A stretch of 38,980 nucleotides of DNA from assembly GCA_910577165.1 (NCBI GenBank), contig CAJTLX010000026.1, positions 7,298 through 46,277 on the forward strand. Reading direction: 5' to 3'. The position numbers and the translations under genes were made by a program. Shown piece after piece: positions 23,998-32,158 of the stretch. Numbering within the stretch: the first letter of the stretch is position 1; every line of letters begins with the position of its first letter. The notes beneath the pieces were generated by a model that had not been told where the DNA came from, made no database searches, and saw nothing but the letters and a program-made list of their open reading frames with translations. The stretch comes from an uncultured Lachnospiraceae bacterium. GTDB taxonomy: Bacteria > Bacillota > Clostridia > Lachnospirales > Lachnospiraceae.

Positions 23998-25773
23998 TCA
24001 GCACCCCCCTTCCGGGGCGGTTGCCCTTATCGTGCTTCTTCCACTCTTTGGTTCCCCTGCCTTGGTCAAAACCCTTTCCTCTCCGGGAATATTATCTTTT
24101 CCATCCGGCAGCGTTTTTTCTGGCAGTACCTCCCCAAAAGATTCCACAGCATCTGCCTGTTCCACATCCTGCACAAGCATCCTTGCACTGTCATATTCCA
24201 TCTGAAATTTAAAGAAGATACGGATTCTTTTCCCCTCATATACCTCGATCCGGTCAACCAGGGCAACCACCAGTTTCCTAGTCAATCCGTCAATGTTCCG
24301 GTATTCCTTAAAATGGGAAATCCACTGTTGCTTCCCGGTATTCCCATTCACTAAGTTCTCAATCTCTGCCTCCAAGTGCTGCACGGCTTCTTCCGCTTCC
24401 TTCCTCCTGGCATCATACCGTTTCCCAAACGCCATATAATCCTCGCAGGATAACAGCTCATCGGTATAATCCTCATGCAGCTTCATCTTGTAATGCTGGT
24501 ATTTCTCAATTTCCTGCCGCCTTGCCTGGATTTTTTTATCCACCTTTTTTACCTTACGGGAAGTATAGGGAAGACCTGCAATCCGCTTTAGGGTATCTTC
24601 TATATCAAGCACCGCCGTGATATGTTCCTTCAATGCGGCAAGCACTGCCCCCTCCAACGCCTGATCCCGGATGCTGTGGCTTGCCCTGCACCCTTCCCGG
24701 TTCTTATGCCCCGAACAGACATAATAAATATACGGTTTCTCCGCACGGGAATTATTTTTTCGCACCATGCTCCGCCCACAATCCCCGCAATAAACCAGAC
24801 CAGAAAGGGGATAGGCGCAATTCTGGCTTGGTGCTGTGCGTGTATCCGCTAAAAGAAGTGCCGCCACATTTTCAAAAATTTCCTTGCTGACAATCGCCTC
24901 ATGGCTGTCCGGGATGCTCACCCACTGTTCCTTTGGCACATCAAACAGTTTCTTGACCTTATAATTTGGTGTGCTGCGCTTCCCCTGTACCAAAGTGCCG
25001 ATGTACACAGGGTTTTTGAGAATACGAAACACAGCCACTGCCGTCCACTGCGCCCTGTCCTTCCGCTTAAATGTGCTGGAATAATGGCTCCCTTTTGACA
25101 GTTTATATTCCATCGGTGACAGAATATCCTGTTCATTCAGCCAGTCTGCAATCGCCTGTGCGGAAAAACCGTCCAGTTTTCGCTTAAAGATTTCCTGCAC
25201 GATGGCCGCTGGTTCCTCATCCACCACAAGCTGGTTCCTGTTTCTTTCATCCTTCCGGTAACCGTATGCAGCAAAGGGGGCGATACATTGCCCCTTTTTC
25301 CGCTTGATCTCAAGATGGCTGCGGATCTTGATGGAGATATCCCGGCAATAGACATCGTTAATCAGGTTCTTTACCGGGACAATCAGGTTATCCGAAGCTG
25401 TCCTTGTCCTTATACTGTCATAGTCGTCATTTACCGAAATAAACCGCACACCCATAAACGGGAAAATTCTTTCGATATATTTCCCCGTTTCAATAAAGTT
25501 TCTGCCTAACCTTGAAAAATCCTTGACGATGATGCAGTTGATTTCCTTATTTTTCACCGACTCCATCATATTTTGGAAATCCGGGCAGTTATAGTCCACA
25601 CCGGAATACCCATCATCCACCCGCACCTTATGTAGGCTAATTTCTGGGTGCAAGGATAAAAAAGCCAGCAACAGTTCCCGCTGATTGGCAATGCTGTCGC
25701 TCTCCGCTTTGTCGCCGTCCTCGCGCGACAGCCGGAGATAAAGGTCTGCATCATATTTGTTGTTTGTTTCCAT
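23998..25773 (-). CDS. Large serine recombinase (first of three)
   Basis: A 591-residue site-specific recombinase: catalytic domain with nucleophile Ser16 (LYLRLSREDGD), INCIIVKDFSRLGRNF and FISVNDDYDS; recombinase domain (FAAYGYRKDERNRNQLVVDEEPA); zinc ribbon (YCGDCG...YVCSGH...GC); coiled coil (~400-450); and a long variable C-terminal tail. It heads a tightly overlapping three-recombinase operon, an arrangement seen in integrative elements of Firmicutes where the proteins may act together or on different att sites. Confidence 0.93.
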   Translation of the reverse strand: METNNKYDADLYLRLSREDGDKAESDSIANQRELLLAFLSLHPEISLHKVRVDDGYSGVDYNCPDFQNMMESVKNKEINCIIVKDFSRLGRNFIETGKYIERIFPFMGVRFISVNDDYDSIRTRTASDNLIVPVKNLINDVYCRDISIKIRSHLEIKRKKGQCIAPFAAYGYRKDERNRNQLVVDEEPAAIVQEIFKRKLDGFSAQAIADWLNEQDILSPMEYKLSKGSHYSSTFKRKDRAQWTAVAVFRILKNPVYIGTLVQGKRSTPNYKVKKLFDVPKEQWVSIPDSHEAIVSKEIFENVAALLLADTRTAPSQNCAYPLSGLVYCGDCGRSMVRKNNSRAEKPYIYYVCSGHKNREGCRASHSIRDQALEGAVLAALKEHITAVLDIEDTLKRIAGLPYTSRKVKKVDKKIQARRQEIEKYQHYKMKLHEDYTDELLSCEDYMAFGKRYDARRKEAEEAVQHLEAEIENLVNGNTGKQQWISHFKEYRNIDGLTRKLVVALVDRIEVYEGKRIRIFFKFQMEYDSARMLVQDVEQADAVESFGEVLPEKTLPDGKDNIPGEERVLTKAGEPKSGRSTIRATAPEGGC

Positions 25774-26105
25774 ACGATAAACTCCTGTTTTTTTGATTTC
25801 AGAAACCCATCCAAGAAGTCTTACCGTAAGTCCTATGCCGCAGGGTTTACCCGCCCCTGCGCCTTATCCCAAGCTTACCATAAATTTCCCCGCGAGTCCA
25901 GACCATTTTTGCAAAAATAAAATTTTTTGTCTGGCAGGCTTCCTATCCTTCCTGTATCTGACAAAAACGGTTCTTTCTGGACTTAGGTATCAACATATTC
26001 TCAAAATTTATTACAAGTCGTCAAATCGACTTAGCAAAGCAGAATGAGAATCACAGGATTACCCAAAGTTCAGGAAGAACCCTCAAAACCAGTTCCTTCC
26101 CTTAT
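25774..26105. other. 332-bp non-coding spacer before the recombinases
   Basis: No gene is seen. A weak hairpin (about 26071-26100, ggaag-aacc with gttc-cttcc) just after the DUF6870 stop may end that transcript. TTGACG followed 17 bases later by AGAATA near 25995-26025 (minus) is a possible weak promoter for the recombinase operon. No ribosomal binding site close to AGGAGG precedes the recombinase start. Confidence 0.35.
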
Positions 26106-26468
26106 TTATAGTGTTTCCAGATAACGCCCCATTTGTTCCTCAAATGTCACACCGTTCTTAACAAACCCAACGCTTACCACCACCTTGCCCACACGGAAAC
26201 AATAAGGGTTTTTCACCTGCCGGATAAAATCTGCCATCCGCTGTTCCCTTGGGAGGTTCCCATCAATCTTAATTCCCCGAATGTCCACTAAGGTATCCGG
26301 GTCAACTTTCCGCACATCCACCTGTTTTAATGCTTCTAAATCCACTTTGGATAGGTCAGTCCCCATAAGTTCCCCCTTGTCTATCTCTATATTTGCATAG
26401 TTGTCCGGTGTCGCCATACTGCTATAACAAGCGCGTTCGGTCTGCCCTGATTCCATTTTATAGTCCAT
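26106..26468 (-). CDS. DUF6870-like protein
   Basis: A 120-residue protein. The ATG at 26468 (MDYKMESGQ) follows GGGGGATA and overlaps the helicase stop by 11 bases, so translation is coupled. The second half, VDIRGIKIDGNLPREQRMADFIRQVKNPYCFRVGKVVVSVGF, has the pattern of DUF6870 proteins that recur in Firmicutes mobile elements beside recombinases. Function unknown. Confidence 0.75.
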   Translation of the reverse strand: MDYKMESGQTERACYSSMATPDNYANIEIDKGELMGTDLSKVDLEALKQVDVRKVDPDTLVDIRGIKIDGNLPREQRMADFIRQVKNPYCFRVGKVVVSVGFVKNGVTFEEQMGRYLETL

Positions 26469-28494
26469 TAAAATATCCCCCATCCTTGTGCATCCGAATA
26501 AACCTCCCCACATCCTCCAACTGCTCTGTCACTGGCATATCCGGCAGCGCATCCAAAATCCCCGCCCGGTAACGCGCCGCTGCCCGGTTATCAAGGATGG
26601 AAAACACACAGGTATCCTCCTCCCGCCGTATCCCCCGCCCAACCCATTGGCGCAGTTTCACCAGCATACTTGGTACAATCGTGCCGGACAGATAGCGATA
26701 AAAATCATCGTGCAGGGATTTCTCATATTCCGATACCGGGTCAGGGGCTGGGAATGGGAGTTTCACAATAATCACAGAAGAAAGAATATCCCCTGCCAAA
26801 TCAATCCCCTCCCCCGCGCTATCGCTCGCAAACAGCACACCATTCCCACTTTTTTTAAACTCCCGGATCGCCTCCAGCCTTCCCTTCCCCATTACAAAAA
26901 GTGGGTATTCCATGATCCGACTGAAAAGTTCCTGATAGACCATCCCCATCATCCAATAGGAAGTAAACAATACCAGAGTATGCCCATGTGTCTGTCTGAC
27001 CAATGCCTCCACTTTTTCACAGACAGCATCAAGGTATTCCCGGTTCCTCACTTCCGGGAACGGCATATCCCCTGGCAGATACAGCAATGCATGATTTTTA
27101 TAATCAAATAGCGATGCTTTGCTCGTTGTTTGGATTCGTCCTCCCTGCAAAAAATCAATTCCCGTCCGCTGCATAAAATGGGAAAAATCACCACCAACCG
27201 ACAGCGTTGCGGAGGTCAATATGTATGGGGTTTCCCTGCTCCATATATCCTCATAAAGGATAAAATCAAGCTGCTTTGGCAGGGAACAAAGCTGGTATCC
27301 CATCCCGTCCGTATGTTCCAGCCAGTAAATGGACTGCTCCACATGAATCAACCCGCCCAGCTTGTCCAATATTTTCTCAATCCGTGAAAAAAGCCGCCGA
27401 AACACGGAACCTTGCACCCTTTCCAACCTGCCGGAGCATTGCTTTAATACTGCCCCTTGTTGGTCTGCGGCATAAAAAAACGCGGACAACCCATTTAAGG
27501 TTTCCCTCAGCGTTTCCAATAACTTTTTACATTCCTTGGTCAATATGATCCCTTTGCAGGAGGAATGGTACTTTACCCCTTCTATGCCGTTTAATTCTTC
27601 AAAAAATAAGGCATTCCACCGCAGCATCCCCTCGCACTGTAACAAAACCCTCTTTTTCTCCAAGCACCTGCCCACGGCGCGGCGGATGCTTACCGCCAGT
27701 CGCTCTAATTCCATACTGGTAAAAGAAACCCCGTACATCTGCCGTGCCGCCTCCAAAAGCTTGTGCGCCTCATCAAAGATCAGTACCCGGTGTTCTGGAA
27801 GTAGGTGGTTTCTCCCTCCTTTCCTGCTTAAAATATCCGCCAGCATAAGATTATGGTTTGCAATCAAAAAGTCAATCCCATTCCTCACCGCTTCATTTAG
27901 CAGGGTACGGTAACGGCATACATCGGCAAGTGGGCAGTTCTGCGGACAACGTTCCACCCGGATACAACCCTTTACATAATCGGTCAGTGGCAACCCATCC
28001 AAATCAACTGGATAAGCTCCAGTAAAAAGTGCTGCCAGAAGCTGTATCAGGTTTTGGTCTTCTATTCGGTTATTGTGCTGGAGCGATGTAAGGTAAGTTT
28101 TTACCCGCAGGTCACAGGCATAATGGCTTTTCCCCTTCCGAACTGCAAAGGTAAGTGGAACATCAATGATTCGGTGCTGCATCAGGATACGAGAAAGCTG
28201 TGGGATGTACTCCTCGATCAATGCCTTTTGTAGCGCAATTGTGGAAGTAGAAATCACAATGGGCTGTCTGTGTGCATAAAAAAGGCGGTATACGGTTGCC
28301 GCCAAAAGGTACGCAAGGGTTTTCCCCGTCCCGACCTCCGCCTCACATAACGCGATCTTTTTTTGTTCCATCGCCCCCAACATAGCAAAGGAAAGGGCAA
28401 GCTGGTTTTCCTGCAGGACAAATCCATGTAATGGCAGGAGATCGCAGAAAATATGGGTTAGGAAATGGTATGCACTGCTCTCCCTGCCATCCAT
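26458..28494 (-). CDS. DinG/XPD-like superfamily 2 DNA helicase
   Basis: A 678-residue ATP-dependent DNA helicase. Walker A is at residues 55-59 (VGTGKT), the DEAH box at 241-244, and motif VI-like QWVGRGIRREED near 610. Cysteines 127 (GKSHYAC), 183, 187 and 193 (CPQNCPLADVC) match the 4Fe-4S cluster of DinG/XPD helicases, which unwind 5'-3'. GGGGGAAT precedes the ATG, which overlaps the small upstream gene by 37 bases. With DUF6870 and the recombinases it forms a typical mobile-element module, perhaps aiding element replication or repair. Confidence 0.9.
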   Translation of the reverse strand: MDGRESSAYHFLTHIFCDLLPLHGFVLQENQLALSFAMLGAMEQKKIALCEAEVGTGKTLAYLLAATVYRLFYAHRQPIVISTSTIALQKALIEEYIPQLSRILMQHRIIDVPLTFAVRKGKSHYACDLRVKTYLTSLQHNNRIEDQNLIQLLAALFTGAYPVDLDGLPLTDYVKGCIRVERCPQNCPLADVCRYRTLLNEAVRNGIDFLIANHNLMLADILSRKGGRNHLLPEHRVLIFDEAHKLLEAARQMYGVSFTSMELERLAVSIRRAVGRCLEKKRVLLQCEGMLRWNALFFEELNGIEGVKYHSSCKGIILTKECKKLLETLRETLNGLSAFFYAADQQGAVLKQCSGRLERVQGSVFRRLFSRIEKILDKLGGLIHVEQSIYWLEHTDGMGYQLCSLPKQLDFILYEDIWSRETPYILTSATLSVGGDFSHFMQRTGIDFLQGGRIQTTSKASLFDYKNHALLYLPGDMPFPEVRNREYLDAVCEKVEALVRQTHGHTLVLFTSYWMMGMVYQELFSRIMEYPLFVMGKGRLEAIREFKKSGNGVLFASDSAGEGIDLAGDILSSVIIVKLPFPAPDPVSEYEKSLHDDFYRYLSGTIVPSMLVKLRQWVGRGIRREEDTCVFSILDNRAAARYRAGILDALPDMPVTEQLEDVGRFIRMHKDGGYFNGL

Positions 28495-28751
28495 CTGCGA
28501 TTCCCCCGCCCCTGCATTTTCTCCATCGCCCTCTGGTAACCGCTTTCGCTTAACGGTGTTGTCCGGGAAAAAAGTTTCTTTATCTTTAACGTGGTCAGAT
28601 CGACCATACGGTAATCATATTTTTTCCCTGTAAAATGCTCCAATAATACAAAGCCCCAAATGGTCAGCACCACCCTCTCCCCCGGCAGAAATATCCCCGC
28701 CTCAAAAATCCTATGGTTGATGTCCGCCATACAATTATCAAAATCATCCAA
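28458..28751 (-). CDS. Small unknown protein upstream of the helicase
   Basis: A 97-residue protein starting with TTG (28751) seven bases after AGGAGG, the only strong ribosome site here. The sequence (NHRIFEAGIFLPGERVVLTIWGF, YDYRMVDLTTLKIKKLF) suggests a small alpha/beta domain. The last 37 bases overlap the helicase start. It is not recognised, but its coupling to the helicase suggests a shared role. Confidence 0.65.
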   Translation of the reverse strand: MDDFDNCMADINHRIFEAGIFLPGERVVLTIWGFVLLEHFTGKKYDYRMVDLTTLKIKKLFSRTTPLSESGYQRAMEKMQGRGNRRWMAGRAVHTIS

Positions 28752-28791
28752 AATTCTAGCCTCCTTTGTCGCCTACCGGGGTGATACAAAA

Positions 28792-28892
28792 ATGCGGCAG
28801 AAAACAGGAACCTTCTATATCATAAGAAACTTTTATATTGTTACTAGTAAAAGTCCCTACTCTGCCGCATGGCTTCTATCACTCCGATAGAA
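28792..28892 (-). promoter_or_regulatory. Leader hairpins before the helicase operon
   Basis: atgcggcaga (28792-28801) and tctgccgcat (28861-28870) form a perfect ten-pair stem around a 59-base loop. On the minus strand it is followed by TTTTTGT, as in a terminator or attenuator. A second hairpin, ttctatc-actcc-gatagaa (28874-28892), lies just upstream. Both precede the TTG-started small gene. Confidence 0.5.
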
Positions 28893-29261
28893 ATCATAGA
28901 AAAATAAATCAAAACAGAAAGATATAGAAAATAAGTCCCCTTCTTCCTGTAGATATTTTATAACCAAAAGTGTAACAGACGTTCCAGCGGTCAAAGCAGG
29001 GCAAGCCCCACTTCCTGGACACCATAAAAGCCGCCCCCATTCTTTCCCAAACGGGGGTGATGAGTTCTCCCTTTCTCAGGGCTGCAGTTTTTCGCAGAAG
29101 TATCATGATCTTGGACAGGGTTCATCGCAATCCACCCCACCACAGGGTGTTACTGCCGCAGACGTTATCGCTCGGTGTATGGGGCAAATCGGTCTGTACC
29201 GGCATGGACAATTATAAAATCGCTGGAATCTGCTTTTTTGCCCGATTGATCTTGTCCTGCC
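28893..29261. other. Region without a supported gene
   Basis: Short open frames on both strands lack ribosome sites and family features. It lies between divergent element genes (helicase operon to the left, candidate rep gene to the right), where promoters and possibly an origin would be expected, but I see no clear -35/-10 pair. Confidence 0.35.
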
Positions 29262-30212
29262 GTGCAGACGGTCTACCGCATACCGTCTTGGCGCGTCCCG
29301 GCGTGTCGCTCCCGGTTTCCCGGTCTGTCACAAATGTATCCGTCACACCGATATGAAGTTGTCAATGTACAGGTGAAGGGAATTTGGAAAAAAGCCCTTC
29401 ACTTAATGTCCAAAAAACAGTGGGGTGACAGGTCATTTTCAAAAATTTTTTTAATTTTTTTGAAACTCGGTTCAATAAATTTGAGAGAATTTCCTATTTC
29501 TTACAATCCACATTCATCCCTATTTGATATGGGATTATTTCAGTCCGACAGAGTTTTAACCTCCCGCCCGATACAACGGCAATTTCAAAAGGCAGTAAAA
29601 GAACGTGCTAAAAAGAATACAATTTTAATCGAATGTTTCTGGCTTCTGGACGAGAATGAAACCGAACCGTTTTTAAAAATATCCCGTACAATTTCCCTGA
29701 ATTACCCTGATTGTTCTGGGGAAAATCCCAAATTATTCCCCGAAAAATCCACGATTATTCCAGAAAAAACTTCGGATTATTCCAAGAAAAATTTTAGTTT
29801 TTCCATGAAAAAAGCAAGTTATTCTGGAAAAAATTCTAGTTTTTCTGATAAAAAACAGGATTATTCAAGGGAAGAAACCTTAAACGATAATAAGATATAT
29901 AATAATATCGCTAAGCGCGCTATAACGCGCGAAGAAAAACAGGAACTGATCCAAGAATTCGGGGCAGAAATAACGGAAGAATATATCCGCCGGACATCGG
30001 AATACCATTGCTGCAACCCAGTAACCATCCGCAAATGGATTACAGAGGATCAGAAAAAACATAAGCGCAACGAGAATGCATTTGCCACTTTTCCACAACG
30101 CAACTATGAGCAGAATGTGATGAATGCCTTAGAAAGGCATCTGTTAAGAGATGATAGGAAGGAGGCCAAGGAAGAGATTATCCAACTTCCTATCTCTTCT
30201 TCACTTATATAA
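29262..30212 (+). CDS. Candidate replication-initiation protein of the element
   Basis: An open frame of 316 codons; the true start is uncertain and probably lies at or after ~29400, as the first ~55 codons look non-coding and contain a hairpin. Coherent protein begins near FSKIFLIFLKLGSINLREFPISYNP. The middle has seven tandem seven-residue units (SDYSKKN-like) followed by an acidic/basic C-terminal domain, TREEKQELIQEFGAEITEEYIRRTSEYH...NPVTIRKWITEDQKKH, which resembles the C-terminal region of DnaD/replisome-organiser-type proteins. In RepA_N-type replicons the origin lies inside the rep gene as repeats, and the 21-bp units would fit that. Family assignment is tentative. Confidence 0.5.
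   Translation: MQTVYRIPSWRVPACRSRFPGLSQMYPSHRYEVVNVQVKGIWKKALHLMSKKQWGDRSFSKIFLIFLKLGSINLREFPISYNPHSSLFDMGLFQSDRVLTSRPIQRQFQKAVKERAKKNTILIECFWLLDENETEPFLKISRTISLNYPDCSGENPKLFPEKSTIIPEKTSDYSKKNFSFSMKKASYSGKNSSFSDKKQDYSREETLNDNKIYNNIAKRAITREEKQELIQEFGAEITEEYIRRTSEYHCCNPVTIRKWITEDQKKHKRNENAFATFPQRNYEQNVMNALERHLLRDDRKEAKEEIIQLPISSSLI
29373..29402. repeat. Perfect hairpin near the start of the candidate rep gene
   Basis: gtgaaggg (29373-29380) and cccttcac (29395-29402) with a 14-base loop. It suggests the real start codon of the downstream gene lies after it. Confidence 0.55.
29730..29876 (+). repeat. Seven in-phase 21-bp repeats inside the candidate rep gene
   Basis: Seven consecutive imperfect 21-base units encode KLFPEKS, TIIPEKT, SDYSKKN, FSFSMKK, ASYSGKN, SSFSDKK and QDYSREE. 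The DNA shares an attattcc-n-gaaaaa core. Twenty-one bases equal two helical turns, as in plasmid iterons. Confidence 0.7.
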
Positions 30213-30329
30213 AACTTTTTAAAGATGCCAGAAATCACACATGATCACTTTTTTGTATCATGAAACTTTGTGGGGAAAATTACAGGGAGAAGGCTGGAAG
30301 CTTTCACCGCCTCCAGCCTTTCCTTTTCA

Positions 30330-30836
30330 TTTGTCCAATTTTTCTGCCACAAAAAGTTTCTTTAGTTTTTTCCCCGCCCACATCAGGCTTTCCCATACTG
30401 TCTGTTAGCGTACTCCTTCCAGCATTGCAATCTGCCTTGTGGAAAGCCCCTTAAAATAGTGCAGCACGAACCTCCTTTGCTGTACCTCGGTCAGCATCCC
30501 GCTATGTAAAAGCCTACCAGCGGCAGTTAGGGCTTTCTTTCCCTCGTCTGGTTCTCCCATCAGGTTCTGACCAAACTCTGGTACAACAGCAAGTTCCATC
30601 TCCGGCACTTGATCAATACTTACATTTCGCCTGCACGTCCGCTGTTCCTGCACTGCTTGCTCATGGTATATCCCGTCCGACCATGCTTTCAGCTTGGCAA
30701 AGTCCGCTTCTGTCCCATTTGGATTATCCCGCAGATAATCCTCAAGCGTCACTTCCACAATGCCGTCCGCAAACTTATAAATAATGCCCTGACTGTACTT
30801 GTTCAGGGCATAATCACTCTCTTTATAATTTTTCAA
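30330..30836 (-). pseudogene. Sigma-70-like factor truncated by an in-frame stop
   Basis: The start is probably TTG at 30836 (LKNYKESDYALNKYSQGIIYKFADG), directly after CTGGAGGAAAGG. The protein resembles sigma factors carried by Tn916-like elements. Region 4 begins MLTEVQQRRFVLHYFKGLSTRQIAMLEGVR and then hits TAA at 30405-30407. In the same frame the sequence goes on QTVWESLMWAGKKLKKLFVAEKLDK to a TGA at 30327-30329, which restores the expected recognition helix and tail. A CAA-to-TAA change fits. Without the tail the factor would lack a working -35 recognition helix. Confidence 0.75.
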
Positions 30837-31150
30837 TATCCTTTCCTCCAGGTTTGAAATTCTCAGGTTCAAACCCAGAGCGGAGGACTGCGGCATCGAA
30901 AGATACCACTTAAAATAAAAAAAGGCAGCCACAAACTATATGTAACTGCCAAATTTACTATTTTTATATTTTTTATGTATATACTATCATTCAATTTCAA
31001 GCAAAAAAATAAAGTCGTATAAAAACACGGCTTTTTTCATAATTCTATATTGGTATGAACAAAAACTTGATAATAGAATTAACCTACTTCAAGCTTTTGT
31101 TCATACTTTCTAAAATATGCAATACACATATAAAATTTCATCTTCTTCAA
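30837..31150. other. Intergenic region with terminator
   Basis: Non-coding and AT-rich apart from the upstream end of the sigma-like frame. A stem agtcgt/acggct (31013-31032, one wobble) is followed on the plus strand by TTTTTTC and on the minus strand by TTTATTTTTTT, so it can end the lipoprotein transcript arriving from the right. Confidence 0.5.
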
Positions 31151-31951
31151 CTACTTTGTATCTTGTGACCATTCGCGAGTTGTTGGATTCCAATAAAAAA
31201 TATTTTTAATTGGCTCACCATTTTTAGGATCACTTGGATTCCAAGAAGGAATTTCCAACCCCTGTAAGGAAGAACCTTCTATATCTATGACTTGAGTACC
31301 TGAATGAATCAATCGAATTGTACTATTTGTTGTATCAAGTCTTACAATAGATACTGGAAATGGATCACCACCAACCGGAAAAACATCTACAGCAAATACA
31401 GTTGCTGCATCATAATTGCTTCCTGGGACTTCAATATCTAAAATAATAGCATCTTTATTTTCAGAGAATAATTTTCCAGTTTGAAATGAATAATACCCAT
31501 GAACAGGAAAAATTTTTGACATTGTTTCCCCGGTTCCAAGATGAATTCTAAGAACAGTAATACTATCCCCATAATCACCAAACTGATAGATGCTGACATA
31601 AGCCTCATCGTCCGCATCACCAATACCATCCAAATTTAAGTGCTGAAACAATTTTGTTCTCGATTGAACTCCTTTTGCCCAAATCGGTTCCCCTTCTGTT
31701 GTACTAACAGACATATCAAGGGACGGATTTTTAGACGGTTCCCTTGGTTCTTCCGTTGTAGGCATAAAATTATCTGGGGTTGGAGTCGGTTGGCTTGGAT
31801 CAAGGGACGGATTTTTAGATGGTTCACTTGGTTCTTCCATTGTAGGCATAAAATTATCCGGGGTTGGAGTCAGTTGGCTTGGAGTTTCTTCTCCACATCC
31901 AACACATAATAAAGTTGTAGCCAAAATAAAAACTCCTAATATTTTTTTCAT
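31151..31951 (-). CDS. Repeat-containing lipoprotein
   Basis: A 266-residue secreted lipoprotein: signal MKKILGVFILATTLLCVGC (lipidation Cys19), then two 28-residue repeats rich in Pro/Ser/Thr/Glu (TPTPDNFMPT-EEP-EPSKNPSLD) acting as a wall-spanning linker, then a ~180-residue domain starting LNLDGIGDADDEAYVSIYQFGD, which resembles VCBS/FG-GAP calcium-loop repeats. AGGAGGAAA precedes the ATG. No function is evident; linkage to the lanthipeptide locus (immunity or surface role) is conjecture. Confidence 0.8.
   Translation of the reverse strand: MKKILGVFILATTLLCVGCGEETPSQLTPTPDNFMPTMEEPSEPSKNPSLDPSQPTPTPDNFMPTTEEPREPSKNPSLDMSVSTTEGEPIWAKGVQSRTKLFQHLNLDGIGDADDEAYVSIYQFGDYGDSITVLRIHLGTGETMSKIFPVHGYYSFQTGKLFSENKDAIILDIEVPGSNYDAATVFAVDVFPVGGDPFPVSIVRLDTTNSTIRLIHSGTQVIDIEGSSLQGLEIPSWNPSDPKNGEPIKNIFYWNPTTREWSQDTK
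31716..31883. repeat. 84-bp tandem duplication in the lipoprotein gene
   Basis: Two 84-base units in direct order (31716-31799 and 31800-31883, approximate ends) differ at only a few positions and encode the 28-residue linker repeats. Confidence 0.85.
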
Positions 31952-31976
31952 TTTTCCTCCTAATTTTTCAAACCCG

Positions 31977-32105
31977 TTAAGGCGTGTTTAAAAACTTATT
32001 TTTCTAACTCACGTTCTAATATATGCAATGTTTAATGATCTAACTCAAATATCCAATAAATCACGATGCACTGCCTACAGAAAATAGTTTTTAAACACAC
32101 CATAA
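31977..32105. mobile_element. Putative MITE with 20-bp terminal inverted repeats
   Basis: ttaaggcgtgtttaaaaact (31977-31996) is the inverse of agtttttaaacacaccataa (32086-32105) except at two positions. The 129-bp body has no coding capacity. It sits in the intergenic gap between the lipoprotein gene and the broken hydrolase gene. The ends look like those of a transposase-dependent element; no clear target duplication is seen. Confidence 0.55.
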
Positions 32106-32158
32106 CAGTAAATCTATAATATCTTTATTATCACTCAAAATCAAAAATAATATGCTTG

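Noticed and set aside
23973..25355. Several open frames opposite the first recombinase
   Set aside because: They mirror a conserved recombinase with complete domains; no start signals.
28909..29106. 65-codon minus-strand frame with GLPCFDRWNVCYTFGYKIS
   Set aside because: The sequence looks somewhat protein-like, but there is no ribosome site, no recognised family and poor placement; kept out of the gene list.
13366..31883. Tandem repeats as CRISPR arrays
   Set aside because: All are in-frame coding repeats without unique spacers, and no cas genes are present.
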